The position numbers and the translations under genes are program-made. A stretch of 32,376 nucleotides of DNA from the NCBI RefSeq assembly GCF_000308755.1, contig NZ_BAGF01000011.1:1-32376 (forward strand). The letters run 5' to 3'. Positions 1 through 7,035 of the stretch are shown here, in pieces (positions within the stretch are counted from its first letter, which is position 1; the number at the start of each line of letters is the position of its first letter). Source of the stretch: Nocardia pneumoniae NBRC 100136 (GTDB lineage: Bacteria; Actinomycetota; Actinomycetes; Mycobacteriales; Mycobacteriaceae). The notes beneath the pieces are model-generated. The model was not told the DNA's origin, did not search any database, and worked only from the letters and a program-made list of their open reading frames with translations.

Positions 1-1
1 C

Positions 2-997
2 ATGGTGTGGAACCGGCGAGCCACCAAGAAGGGCGGCAAGCTCAACCCGCCCGAGAAATGGGTCTGGTCACCTGAGCCCACCCACGAACCACTCGTCACC
101 CGTGAAATGTGGGAAGCGGTACAGGCAAAGCGCACCGCTCGGCAAGGATCGCGGATGGGCGGCAAGAACTCCCATCCCGCCACCATCCGCACCTACGTGC
201 TGCGCTACTACGTGCACCACCAGCAATGCCACAAACGGATGTTCGGCAAAACCCGTAAGGGCTACGGCTACTACACCTGCCAGCCGCAACTCGACCGCGT
301 CGGCAACCCCGAGGCGTACGCCGACCACCCCCCGACGGTGTACGTGCGCGAAGACGCGCTACTGGAATGCGTACAAACCTTCTTCAACGAGCGCGTGTTC
401 GGCCCCGACCGCGCCACGCTGCTACGCCACCAACTACGCGACCACGACTCCAGCGACCGCGACGACATCGAACAGCAGATCGCCGCGATCGAGAAGACGG
501 TCGCCGAGATCACCCGCCGTCAGAACAACCTCCTCGACGAGCGCGAATCCCGCAGCTTCTCCAGCGGTGACGAGATAGCTGATGCCTGGGCCGGACGACT
601 GCGTCACCGGTTCGCCGAACTAGAACACGAACGCCGAACCAAGAACACCGCTCTAGAGGCACTGCGCGAACAGGCCGCCCGACGACAACCGAACGAGCCC
701 GACCTGATCGAAGACCTACCCCGACTCGCGCTGCAACTCACCAACGCCCCCGACGCCCTGCAACGCGACCTGTACGAGGCGTTCGGTCTCAAGATCGTCT
801 ACGACCACAACACCAAACGTGCAACCATCCACGCCACACTGACCACGGAAACACTCCCCGCCGCCGCACACGCCACCGCCGCGCTGACCGCTATCGCGCC
901 CCCGGAACCCGCCGCCGAACCGCCGCCAGCATCAAACCAAACCAGCACACGGCCCGTCACAGGTAGGGCAACAACTGAAAAAGTTGCCCATGTTGTT
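2..997 (+). CDS. Large serine recombinase, C-terminal part (5' end outside window, no stop at element edge)
   Basis: This is the C-terminal portion of a large serine recombinase that cuts and rejoins DNA at attachment sites. The N-terminal catalytic resolvase domain lies before the window. Visible parts are the end of the Recombinase domain (motif NPPEKWVWSPEPTHEPLV near the window edge), a zinc-ribbon-like segment (QQCHKRMFGKTRKGYGYYTC, first Cys pair degenerate), a coiled coil at about residues 155-220 (DDIEQQIAAIEKTVAEITRR), and a proline- and alanine-rich tail. The tail runs directly into the 3' end of a tRNA-Arg gene on the other strand. The same frame stays open, antisense through the tRNA and the next gene, to a stop at 2174-2176. 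I therefore end the supported protein at the tRNA; the true C-terminus is uncertain. The position suggests the integrase of an element inserted at the tRNA. Family assignment is confident, activity is not. Confidence 0.75.
966..989 (-). terminator. Hairpin just downstream of tRNA-Arg 3' end
   Basis: A perfect 7-bp inverted repeat (GGGCAAC at 966-972, GTTGCCC at 983-989) encloses a 10-base loop and starts 8 bases past the tRNA CCA end. Read on the minus strand the loop carries a run of five T. It could terminate the tRNA transcript. It could also be part of a recombinase attachment site, since such sites are partly palindromic. Confidence 0.4.
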
Positions 998-1072
998 GGT
1001 GCCCTCGGCAGGATTCGAACCTGCGACACCCGCTTTAGGAGAGCGGTGCTCTATCCCCTGAGCTACGAAGGC
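997..1072 (-). tRNA. tRNA-Arg (anticodon CCT)
   Basis: The minus strand folds as a full cloverleaf. The acceptor stem GCCTTCG pairs with CGAGGGC (one G-U pair), the anticodon stem CCGCT/AGCGG flanks the loop CTCCTAA with anticodon CCT, and the T-arm holds GGTTCGAATCC. The discriminator base is A and the 3' CCA is encoded in the DNA (997-999). It decodes AGG codons, which are rare in this GC-rich genome. The neighbouring recombinase gene abuts the 3' end, the usual place for integration at tRNA genes. Antisense translation of this tRNA gives the RIRTCDTRFRRAVLYPLSYEG peptide often seen as an annotation artefact. Confidence 0.97.
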
Positions 1073-1171
1073 TGGTTGGGGTGGGCGGTGGGCCTACCCG
1101 GGACGTCCGCAGTCTACCGGGTCGAGGGCTTGGAGGCCGCATCGCTGTCGCGGGGAATTGCCAAGGGAGGG

Positions 1172-1948
1172 TCAGAAGCCGCCGTCGAAGCCTCCGCCGC
1201 CGTCGAAACCGCCGCCGTCGAAGCCTCCGCTGTCGGTGCCGCCGGAGTAGTCGCCACCCTGGTCGAATCCGCCGTGGTCAGCGGCCAGACCGTCCTGGTA
1301 GCCCTCGCCGTATCCGCTCTCGAACCCGTGGGCGTCGTATCCCACGCCGGACATTCCGGAGAACAGGGAGGTGAACAGCAGTGCCGAGCCGAGGCCCCAG
1401 GCGCCGCCGACCAAGGCGGGCTTCCACCAGGGCTCGGAGTACCAACCTGCGGGAACCGGTCGTCCGGCGACGCGGCCGCCGGGGTAGTAGTTCGGCGTCG
1501 CCGACGAGGGTTCGGGTGCGGCCGCGATCTGCCTGCCTTCGTATCGGACTACGCGCTTCTCGGTGACTTGCCCGGCGATGTCCTGGCCGTCGAGTGCGGG
1601 GATCGCGGGACCGGGGTCCATGTTCATCGCGGTGCGCGCGGCCCTGATGTAGTAGAGCCCTTCCAGGGCGGTCTGTTTCGCCAGCCGTGCCTGTGCGGGG
1701 GTGTGGGCTCGATCGAGTTGCGCGCCTGCGGCGAGATGTCGCTCGGATGCGTCGGCCAGTGCCTGGGTCGCCGCCTGGTTGCCGCCGGTCAGGCTGTAGA
1801 CCTGGCCGCCGAGTCGCTCGTTCACCTGCCGGGCGTCGGCGAGCGCGTCGGCCAGTTCGATGGCTGCGCGCTGTTTGCTCCGTTGTGCCTGCCACACCAG
1901 CAATGCGACCAGCACGACGATCACCACGACGATCAGCAGCCACCACAC
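1172..1948 (-). CDS. Membrane-anchored protein with glycine-rich C-terminal tail
   Basis: A 258-residue protein of unknown function. It begins with one strongly hydrophobic segment (residues 2-19, WWLLIVVVIVVLVALLVW), so it is probably anchored in the membrane by its N-terminus. A helical, Ala- and Gln-rich region follows (about 25-110), then a proline-containing linker with a YYPGG motif. A second apolar stretch (about 178-196) precedes a Gly/Asp/Phe repeat tail (GGFDGGG units). The GTG start at 1948 is preceded by a good ribosome site, GGAGGTG. I recall similar actinobacterial proteins from the hypothetical or DUF1542-like group, but cannot confirm the family here. It stands alone: the tRNA lies downstream and the monooxygenase gene ends 54 bases upstream on the same strand. 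Confidence 0.7.
   Translation of the reverse strand: MWWLLIVVVIVVLVALLVWQAQRSKQRAAIELADALADARQVNERLGGQVYSLTGGNQAATQALADASERHLAAGAQLDRAHTPAQARLAKQTALEGLYYIRAARTAMNMDPGPAIPALDGQDIAGQVTEKRVVRYEGRQIAAAPEPSSATPNYYPGGRVAGRPVPAGWYSEPWWKPALVGGAWGLGSALLFTSLFSGMSGVGYDAHGFESGYGEGYQDGLAADHGGFDQGGDYSGGTDSGGFDGGGFDGGGGFDGGF
1175..1234 (-). repeat. In-gene Gly/Phe/Asp codon repeat
   Basis: Imperfect short tandem units (GCCGCCGTCGAA and variants on the plus strand) encode the GGFDGGG repeats at the C-terminus of the membrane-anchored protein. Such tracts may change length by slippage. Confidence 0.6.
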
Positions 1949-2002
1949 GGCGCACCTCCGCTCGACCCCGGATACGGCCAGTTTACTGGTGGATTGCCAA
2001 GG

Positions 2003-3475
2003 TCAGGCTGGGTGCGCGGGCGCCTGCGTCTCGTCGTAGTCGGACGCGTCGAACGTTCGTGTCTTCCAGCGGTAGAGCACGGTGGCGCCGGGCCAGTTGT
2101 TGGTGATCCGTCCGGCGGCGTTGCGGTACCAGCTGGTGCAGAAGTTCCACGGGGTGTCCTTCAGCCGGCGCTGTAGCCAGTCGTCCCAGCGCTGCTCGGC
2201 GCTCGGGCGGGCGGCGAGGTAGCGGCCGGGGCGGTCGGTGAGGTACTGGACGACCTGGCGGATGTAGCGGGCCTGGGATTCCAGCATGTAGATGATCGAG
2301 CCGGAGCCGACGTTGGTGTTCGGGCCGTACATCATGAACAGGTTCGGGAACCGCGGCACGGAGATGCCGAGGTAGGCGCGGGCTCCGGCGTCGCCCCACA
2401 CGTCGGCCAGCTTGCGCCCGTCGAGGCCGTAGATGTTCATCGGAGCGAGGAACTCGGTGCCCTTGAATCCGGTGCCGTAGATGATGACGTCCACCTCGTG
2501 CTCGACGCCGTCGGCGGTGCGGACGCCGGTCGGGGTGATCGCCTCGATGGCCGTGGTCTCCACGGTGACATTCGGCTGCGCCAGCGCGGGAAAGTAGTCG
2601 TTGGAGAACAGGCCGCGCTTGCAGCCCGCCGCGTAGTCGGGCGTCAGTTTCGCGCGCAGCTCGGGGTCGGTGACCTGTCCGGCCCGATGCCGGTCGGCCA
2701 ACGCGATCACCGGTGTCTTGATCGCCGGGATGTCGGTGAGCGCGAGCGCGAGCACCTCGAAGAACGACCAGATGGCGAAGCGCTCCGCGATACGGCTGGG
2801 TGGGAAGTACTTGAACAACGCGTGGTGCAGGGAGCTGTACTCGACATCGGCTTTCGGCAGCACCCAGGCCGCCGAGCGTTGGAACAGCGTGAGGTGGGCG
2901 GCTCGCGGCTGGATGCGCGGAATGAACTGGATCGCGCTCGCTCCGGTGCCGATGCAGGCGATGCGTTTGCCGGTGAGGTCGACCTCGTGGTTCCACTCGG
3001 CGGAATGGAACGCGGGCCCGGCGAAACTGTCGATGCCGGGGATGTTCGGCATGGCGGGACGCGACAGCTGGCCGACCGCGGGGATCAGGATGTCGGCCGA
3101 CAGCTGCGAACCGTCGGCTGTGCGCACGGTCCACTGGCCGCTGTGCTCGTCGAACTCCGCGTCGGTCACCTCGGTGCCGAAGCGGATGAAGCGACGCAGG
3201 CCGTACTTGTCGGCGACGCCGCGCATGTACTCGTGGATGTCGCGCTGTTCGGAGAATCGCCGTGGCCAGTCGGATTTCGGTTCGTAGGACCAGGAGTACA
3301 GCGGCGAGGGCACGTCACAGGCCGCGCCGGGGTAGGTGTTCTCCCGCCACACGCCGCCGAGGTCGTCGGCGCGCTCGAGGATGGTGAACGTGTCCAGCCC
3401 GGCCCGCCGCAGCTCCAGTGCCATGCCGAGCCCGCCGAATCCGGCTCCGATGATGATGATCGACGGCGAGGTCAT
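2003..3475 (-). CDS. Flavin-containing (Baeyer-Villiger type) monooxygenase
   Basis: A 490-residue NADPH- and FAD-dependent monooxygenase, the family that inserts oxygen next to ketones or oxidises N or S atoms. Residues 10-15 form the FAD dinucleotide motif GAGFGG. Residues 151-161 (FAGPAFHSAEW) match the Baeyer-Villiger fingerprint FxGxxxHxxxW. Residues 176-181 (GTGASA) form the second, NADPH-binding Rossmann motif. Length fits the type I enzymes. The ATG at 3475 sits just before the conserved beta strand SIIIIGAG. It lies 80 bases downstream of the acyl-CoA dehydrogenase on the same strand, so the two may be co-transcribed, suggesting a catabolic role for a ketone or lipid. The substrate cannot be read from sequence. 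Confidence 0.88.
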   Translation of the reverse strand: MTSPSIIIIGAGFGGLGMALELRRAGLDTFTILERADDLGGVWRENTYPGAACDVPSPLYSWSYEPKSDWPRRFSEQRDIHEYMRGVADKYGLRRFIRFGTEVTDAEFDEHSGQWTVRTADGSQLSADILIPAVGQLSRPAMPNIPGIDSFAGPAFHSAEWNHEVDLTGKRIACIGTGASAIQFIPRIQPRAAHLTLFQRSAAWVLPKADVEYSSLHHALFKYFPPSRIAERFAIWSFFEVLALALTDIPAIKTPVIALADRHRAGQVTDPELRAKLTPDYAAGCKRGLFSNDYFPALAQPNVTVETTAIEAITPTGVRTADGVEHEVDVIIYGTGFKGTEFLAPMNIYGLDGRKLADVWGDAGARAYLGISVPRFPNLFMMYGPNTNVGSGSIIYMLESQARYIRQVVQYLTDRPGRYLAARPSAEQRWDDWLQRRLKDTPWNFCTSWYRNAAGRITNNWPGATVLYRWKTRTFDASDYDETQAPAHPA

Positions 3476-3555
3476 CCCTCGAGAGTACGGCGGAGTACTC
3501 GCAGGCCGAAGACATCCGCGGTCACGCGATTGGCATTTTCGGCCACATCGGGCGG

Positions 3556-4698
3556 TTAGTTCCCGGCGAGCTGGCGAGCGATGACCAGGCGCTGGATCTG
3601 GTTGGTGCCCTCGAAGATCTGCATCACCTTCGCCTCGCGCATGTAGCGCTCGACGGGGAAGTCCTGGGTGTAGCCGTAGCCGCCGAAGACCTGCACGGCG
3701 TCGGTGGTGACCTTCATGGCGGCGTCGGTGGCGACGAGCTTGGCCACGCTGGCCTGGCGGGAGTACGGCAGCCCCCGGTCACGACGACGTGCCGCGTCGA
3801 GGTAGGTGGCGCGGGCGGAGTCGACGGCGGCGGCCATATCGGCGAGGACGAACCCGAGGCCCTGGTGATCGATGATGTGACGGCCGAAGGCTTCGCGCTC
3901 CTTGGCGTAGGCCACCGCCTCGTCGAGGGCGCGCTGCGCCAAGCCGGTGGCGACCGCGGCGATACCGAGACGGCCGGAGTCCAGTGCGCTGAAGGCGATC
4001 GCCAGGCCCTGGCCCTCCGCGCCGATGCGGCGTTCGGCGGGCAGGAACGCGTCGTCGTAGGCGGCGGTGGTGGTCGGTACGGCGCGCAGCCCCATCTTCT
4101 CCTCCGGCTTGCCGAAGCTGAGTCCCTCGGTGTCGCCGGGGACCAGGAAGCAGGAGATGCCGCGGGATCCTTCGCCGGTGCGGGCGAACAGGGTGTAGAA
4201 GTCGGCGCGGCCGCCATTGGTGATCCAGGCTTTGGCGCCGTTGATCCGGTAGCCGCCCTCGACCTGGGTGGCGCGGCAGCGCAGCGCTGCCGCGTCGGAG
4301 CCCGCGTGCGGTTCCGACAGGCTGTAGGCCCCTATGGTTTCGCCGGAAAGCATCTCGGCCAGCCAGCGTTGCTTCTGCTCGTCGGTGCCGAAGGTGAACA
4401 GCGGATGGCACGACAGGCTGTGCACGCTGACCGCGACGGCGACCGCGGCCCAGCGCGCGGCAAGCTCCTCGAGCACCTGCAAGTACACCTCGTAGGGCTG
4501 GTCGCCGCCGCCGAATTCCTCCGGATACGGCAGGCTGAGCAATCCGGCGGCCCCGAGCGCGGGGAAAACGCCCTCGGGGAAGACGCCGGTCTTCTCGCAC
4601 TCGGCTACGCGCGGTTCGAGCACCTTGTCGGCGATGTCGCGGGTCAGCTCGAGCAGATCCCTGGCCTCGGGGGTGGGCAGCATTCGGTCCACTGGCAT
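3556..4698 (-). CDS. Acyl-CoA dehydrogenase
   Basis: A 380-residue FAD-dependent acyl-CoA dehydrogenase that makes a trans-2,3 double bond in acyl-CoA thioesters. Family signatures are clear: SEPHAGSDA (acyl-CoA and FAD binding), YAKEREAFGRHIIDHQGLGF, VQVFGGYGYTQDFPVERYMR, and IFEGTNQIQR near the C-terminus, where Glu363 occupies the MCAD-type catalytic base position. Length is normal for short- and medium-chain members. The ATG at 4698 has a GGAG about 8 bases upstream. It is first of a possible two-gene minus-strand unit with the monooxygenase. Chain-length specificity is unknown. Confidence 0.9.
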   Translation of the reverse strand: MPVDRMLPTPEARDLLELTRDIADKVLEPRVAECEKTGVFPEGVFPALGAAGLLSLPYPEEFGGGDQPYEVYLQVLEELAARWAAVAVAVSVHSLSCHPLFTFGTDEQKQRWLAEMLSGETIGAYSLSEPHAGSDAAALRCRATQVEGGYRINGAKAWITNGGRADFYTLFARTGEGSRGISCFLVPGDTEGLSFGKPEEKMGLRAVPTTTAAYDDAFLPAERRIGAEGQGLAIAFSALDSGRLGIAAVATGLAQRALDEAVAYAKEREAFGRHIIDHQGLGFVLADMAAAVDSARATYLDAARRRDRGLPYSRQASVAKLVATDAAMKVTTDAVQVFGGYGYTQDFPVERYMREAKVMQIFEGTNQIQRLVIARQLAGN

Positions 4699-4855
4699 TG
4701 ATCTACTCCGTCGCTCGGTGCGTTCTCGTGGTTCACCCTAACCGCGCGTTATCCGGAGGAGGGGTGTCCTCCGTGGCAGCGCTCGTGCCAGGCGGTGTCA
4801 TCCGGCTCGGCCGCTTACCCGGCCGGGGCGGCCACCGAGGGCGGGGACGTTGCAT

Positions 4856-4867
4856 GGGATGCATCCC
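4856..4867. promoter_or_regulatory. Perfect 12-base palindrome GGGATGCATCCC
   Basis: A self-complementary site in the spacer, about 160 bases upstream of the acyl-CoA dehydrogenase start. It could be an operator for a dimeric regulator of that gene; no known regulator is recognised. Confidence 0.3.
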
Positions 4868-5058
4868 GGTGGGGTGCGCCTGGCGATCCTGGGCCGCCGC
4901 GTCGAGTGAATAGGACGTACGGGTCGCGACAGGGTCGATCGTCACGATCTGAACGAATGGCTGCGGGTGCGAACCATTCAGTGCACAATGGCCGGATCGC
5001 ATCGGCGAATCGACCGTGAGAGCGAGCGGTCGAAGGTGTCGGGATGCGTGAACGTCCT

Positions 5059-5086
5059 GGTTGCACGTGCAGCTGTGTGTGCAACC
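5059..5086. promoter_or_regulatory. Inverted repeat GGTTGCAC-N12-GTGCAACC
   Basis: Perfect 8-bp arms (5059-5066 and 5079-5086) with a 12-base spacer inside the long intergenic region. This could be an operator or the stem of a small RNA. No T-run follows, so a classical terminator is less likely. Confidence 0.35.
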
Positions 5087-5355
5087 CGCGCGGGGATCTC
5101 CCTCTGGCGCTGCGCCGTTCGTGCTGGTCAGCGGTGTATGCGAGATGCGAGGACTGAAAGCGCCCGTGCGCCTGCGAGATTGGTTTGTCTCATTCGGGTG
5201 ATATCCGCCCACTCGGCTGGCACAGTCGCGCCACACTCGACTAAGACAGAAAGCTGTTCGGATCTGGGGTCGACCGGTGTGTCGGCGGCGACGCAGGGGG
5301 TGCCGCCGCCACACCGGCCCGGAGCGCCGCCCTGTACCCGGCCTTCCGTCTGCTC

Positions 5356-5380
5356 TAATATCTGCGTATGAATGCAGATA
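5356..5380 (+). promoter_or_regulatory. Leaderless promoter and probable metal-repressor operator of the kmtR-like gene
   Basis: TAATAT at 5356-5361 is a good -10 box. It ends 6 bases before the ATG at 5368, the spacing expected if transcription starts on the start codon, and no ribosome site is visible. A perfect inverted repeat, TATCTGC (5359-5365), 8-base spacer, GCAGATA (5374-5380), overlaps both the -10 box and the start codon. This is the arrangement expected for an autoregulating ArsR/SmtB repressor. No clear -35 box is seen. Confidence 0.6.
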
Positions 5381-5763
5381 ACCAGGAAATGCGACCACCG
5401 CTCGCGGAGGATCAGGTCGGGCTGGTTGTCGAGGTGTTCCGGATGCTGGCCGACCCGACGCGCGTGCAGGTGCTGTGGGCGCTGGTCGACCGTGAACTGT
5501 CGGTGACCGATCTGGCTCGACAGGTCGGCAAGCCCGCCGCCTCGGTGTCGCAGCATTTGGCGAAGTTGCGGATGGCGCGTCTGGTGAACACCCGCAGGTC
5601 CGGCACGACGATCTTCTACCGCTTGGAGAACGAGCACGTCCGGCAATTGGTAGTGGACGCGGTGTACAACGCCGAGCACGCGGGACCTGGCATTCCCGCG
5701 CACCATCGCGGCGCGGGCGCGGTGCGCGAACTGCCCCGCCGCGGCGAGGCGGACGCGTCATGA
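5368..5763 (+). CDS. kmtR: ArsR/SmtB-family Ni/Co-sensing repressor, KmtR-like
   Basis: A 131-residue winged-helix repressor expected to leave DNA when nickel or cobalt binds. The core FRMLADPTRVQVLWAL and recognition helix region SVSQHLAKLRMARLV are typical ArsR. It closely matches, from memory, mycobacterial KmtR (Rv0827c), including YRLENEHVRQLV and NAEHAGPGIP. The KmtR metal ligands His88, Glu101, His102, His110 and His111 correspond to His90, Glu103, His104, His112 and His113 here, a uniform offset of two. The gene overlaps the exporter gene by 4 bases (ATGA), and its start codon lies inside an inverted repeat that probably is its own operator. In M. tuberculosis KmtR regulates a remote CDF gene; here the pair is adjacent, which supports the call. 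Confidence 0.85.
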   Translation: MNADNQEMRPPLAEDQVGLVVEVFRMLADPTRVQVLWALVDRELSVTDLARQVGKPAASVSQHLAKLRMARLVNTRRSGTTIFYRLENEHVRQLVVDAVYNAEHAGPGIPAHHRGAGAVRELPRRGEADAS

Positions 5764-6905
5764 GCTGGGCGAAACACGCTGCCGGAGCCCGGGTTACGGC
5801 GGACGACCGGACCGGTCGCCGCCGCGCACCGGATGTGCGCCCACGCGAACACCGGCACCAGCACGGCAGTCATCGGCACGAGCACCGCCATGCCGGTCAC
5901 CATCACGAGCGGCGGACGGGCCTGCTCGGCGCACTGCGCGAAATCCTGGTCCCGCACAGCCACGACGCCGCCGACAGCATGGACGACGCGCTCGAGGCCA
6001 GTGCGATCGGCATACGCGCGGTCGAACTCGGTCTGGTCGTGCTGGGGTGCACGGCGGCGCTCCAGTTGCTGATCGTCGTCGCGTCCGGTTCGGTAGCGCT
6101 CGCGGCCGACACCGTGCACAACTTCTCCGACGCGCTGACCGCCGTGCCGCTGTGGATCGCGTTCGCGCTCGGACGCAAGTCGGCGACCCGGCGCTACACC
6201 TACGGGTTCGGCAGGGCGGAGGACCTTGCGGGGCTCTTCGTCGTCGCGATGATCGCCCTGTCGGCGCTGATCGCGGGATACGAGGCGGTCCGCAGGATGC
6301 TCGATCCGGTGCCGATCGACCATCTCGGCTGGGTCGCCGCGGCTGGTCTGATCGGGTTCCTCGGCAACGAGACGGTCGCGTTGTACCGGATCCGGGTGGG
6401 GCGTCGGATCGGCTCGGCGGCACTGGTCGCCGACGGTCTGCACGCACGCACCGACGGGTTCACCTCGCTGGCGGTGCTCCTCGGCGCCGGGGGAGTGGCC
6501 TTGGGTTTCCCGCTGGCCGACCCGCTCGTCGGTCTGCTCATCACCGTCGCGATCCTCGCGGTCCTGCGCACCGCCGCCAGGGACGTGCTGCGCCGGTTGA
6601 TGGACGCGGTCGAGCCGGAGCTGGTCCTCGCGGCCGAGCGAGCGCTGGCCGCCGAGCCCGGCGTGCAAGGCGTGCGCAGCCTGCGGATGCGCTGGATCGG
6701 GCACCGCCTGCACGCCGACGTGGAACTGGACGTGGCGGAGACCATCACGCTCGCGGACGCTCACCGGGTCGCGCACGACGCCGAGCACACGCTCACCCAC
6801 GTGGTGCCCAAACTGAATACCGCTGTGGTTCACGCGTATCCGGCGCATGCCGAGCTCGTAGCTGGTGCCGAGGGGCATCCGCTACGGAAGTCGCGGCCGG
6901 GCTGA
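5760..6905 (+). CDS. Cation diffusion facilitator metal exporter (Rv2025c-like)
   Basis: A 381-residue inner-membrane transporter that exchanges divalent metals for protons, probably exporting Ni or Co. The cytoplasmic N-terminus is very His-rich (REHRHQHGSHRHEHRHAGHHH, about residues 28-50), a metal-loading tail. Transmembrane segments follow from about residue 80. The two family metal-site motifs are present: HNFSD at His120-Asp124 and HARTD at His228-Asp232. A C-terminal cytoplasmic domain contains MRWIGHRLHADVELDV. It resembles Rv2025c, the CDF gene controlled by KmtR in M. tuberculosis. It overlaps the repressor stop codon, so translation is probably coupled and expression rises with metal. 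Confidence 0.88.
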   Translation: MSWAKHAAGARVTADDRTGRRRAPDVRPREHRHQHGSHRHEHRHAGHHHERRTGLLGALREILVPHSHDAADSMDDALEASAIGIRAVELGLVVLGCTAALQLLIVVASGSVALAADTVHNFSDALTAVPLWIAFALGRKSATRRYTYGFGRAEDLAGLFVVAMIALSALIAGYEAVRRMLDPVPIDHLGWVAAAGLIGFLGNETVALYRIRVGRRIGSAALVADGLHARTDGFTSLAVLLGAGGVALGFPLADPLVGLLITVAILAVLRTAARDVLRRLMDAVEPELVLAAERALAAEPGVQGVRSLRMRWIGHRLHADVELDVAETITLADAHRVAHDAEHTLTHVVPKLNTAVVHAYPAHAELVAGAEGHPLRKSRPG

Positions 6906-7035
6906 CCAGCCGGAACTGAGGGCATCCGCCGTCGGACGGGTGGGTGCGGGAATCCTCCTCGGCCCTGCCCGGCGCGGCTTACCGTTGGGTAGCATCCCCG
7001 ATGTGATGTGGCTCATGGTCGGTGCGTGCTGAACC

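Larger units (their letters stand above)
4699..5355. other. Long intergenic region with several inverted repeats, no convincing gene
   Basis: About 650 bases separate the divergent acyl-CoA dehydrogenase and kmtR-like genes. Short open frames on both strands show no family resemblance and Arg/Pro-rich translations typical of non-coding GC-rich DNA. The region holds a 12-base perfect palindrome (4856-4867), GAATGG/CCATTC arms (4955-4960 and 4974-4979), and an 8-bp inverted repeat (5059-5086). It is far longer than two promoters need, so a small RNA is possible, but nothing proves one. Confidence 0.5.

Noticed and set aside
1000..2176. Continuation of the recombinase open frame
   Set aside because: It is antisense to the tRNA and to the well-supported glycine-rich protein gene; the translated tRNA peptide is a known artefact. 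I do not treat it as real protein, though the lack of a stop is reported.
4733..5761. Minus-strand open frame across the spacer and kmtR
   Set aside because: Arg/Pro/Ser-rich, no family resemblance, and antisense to a confident ArsR-family gene.
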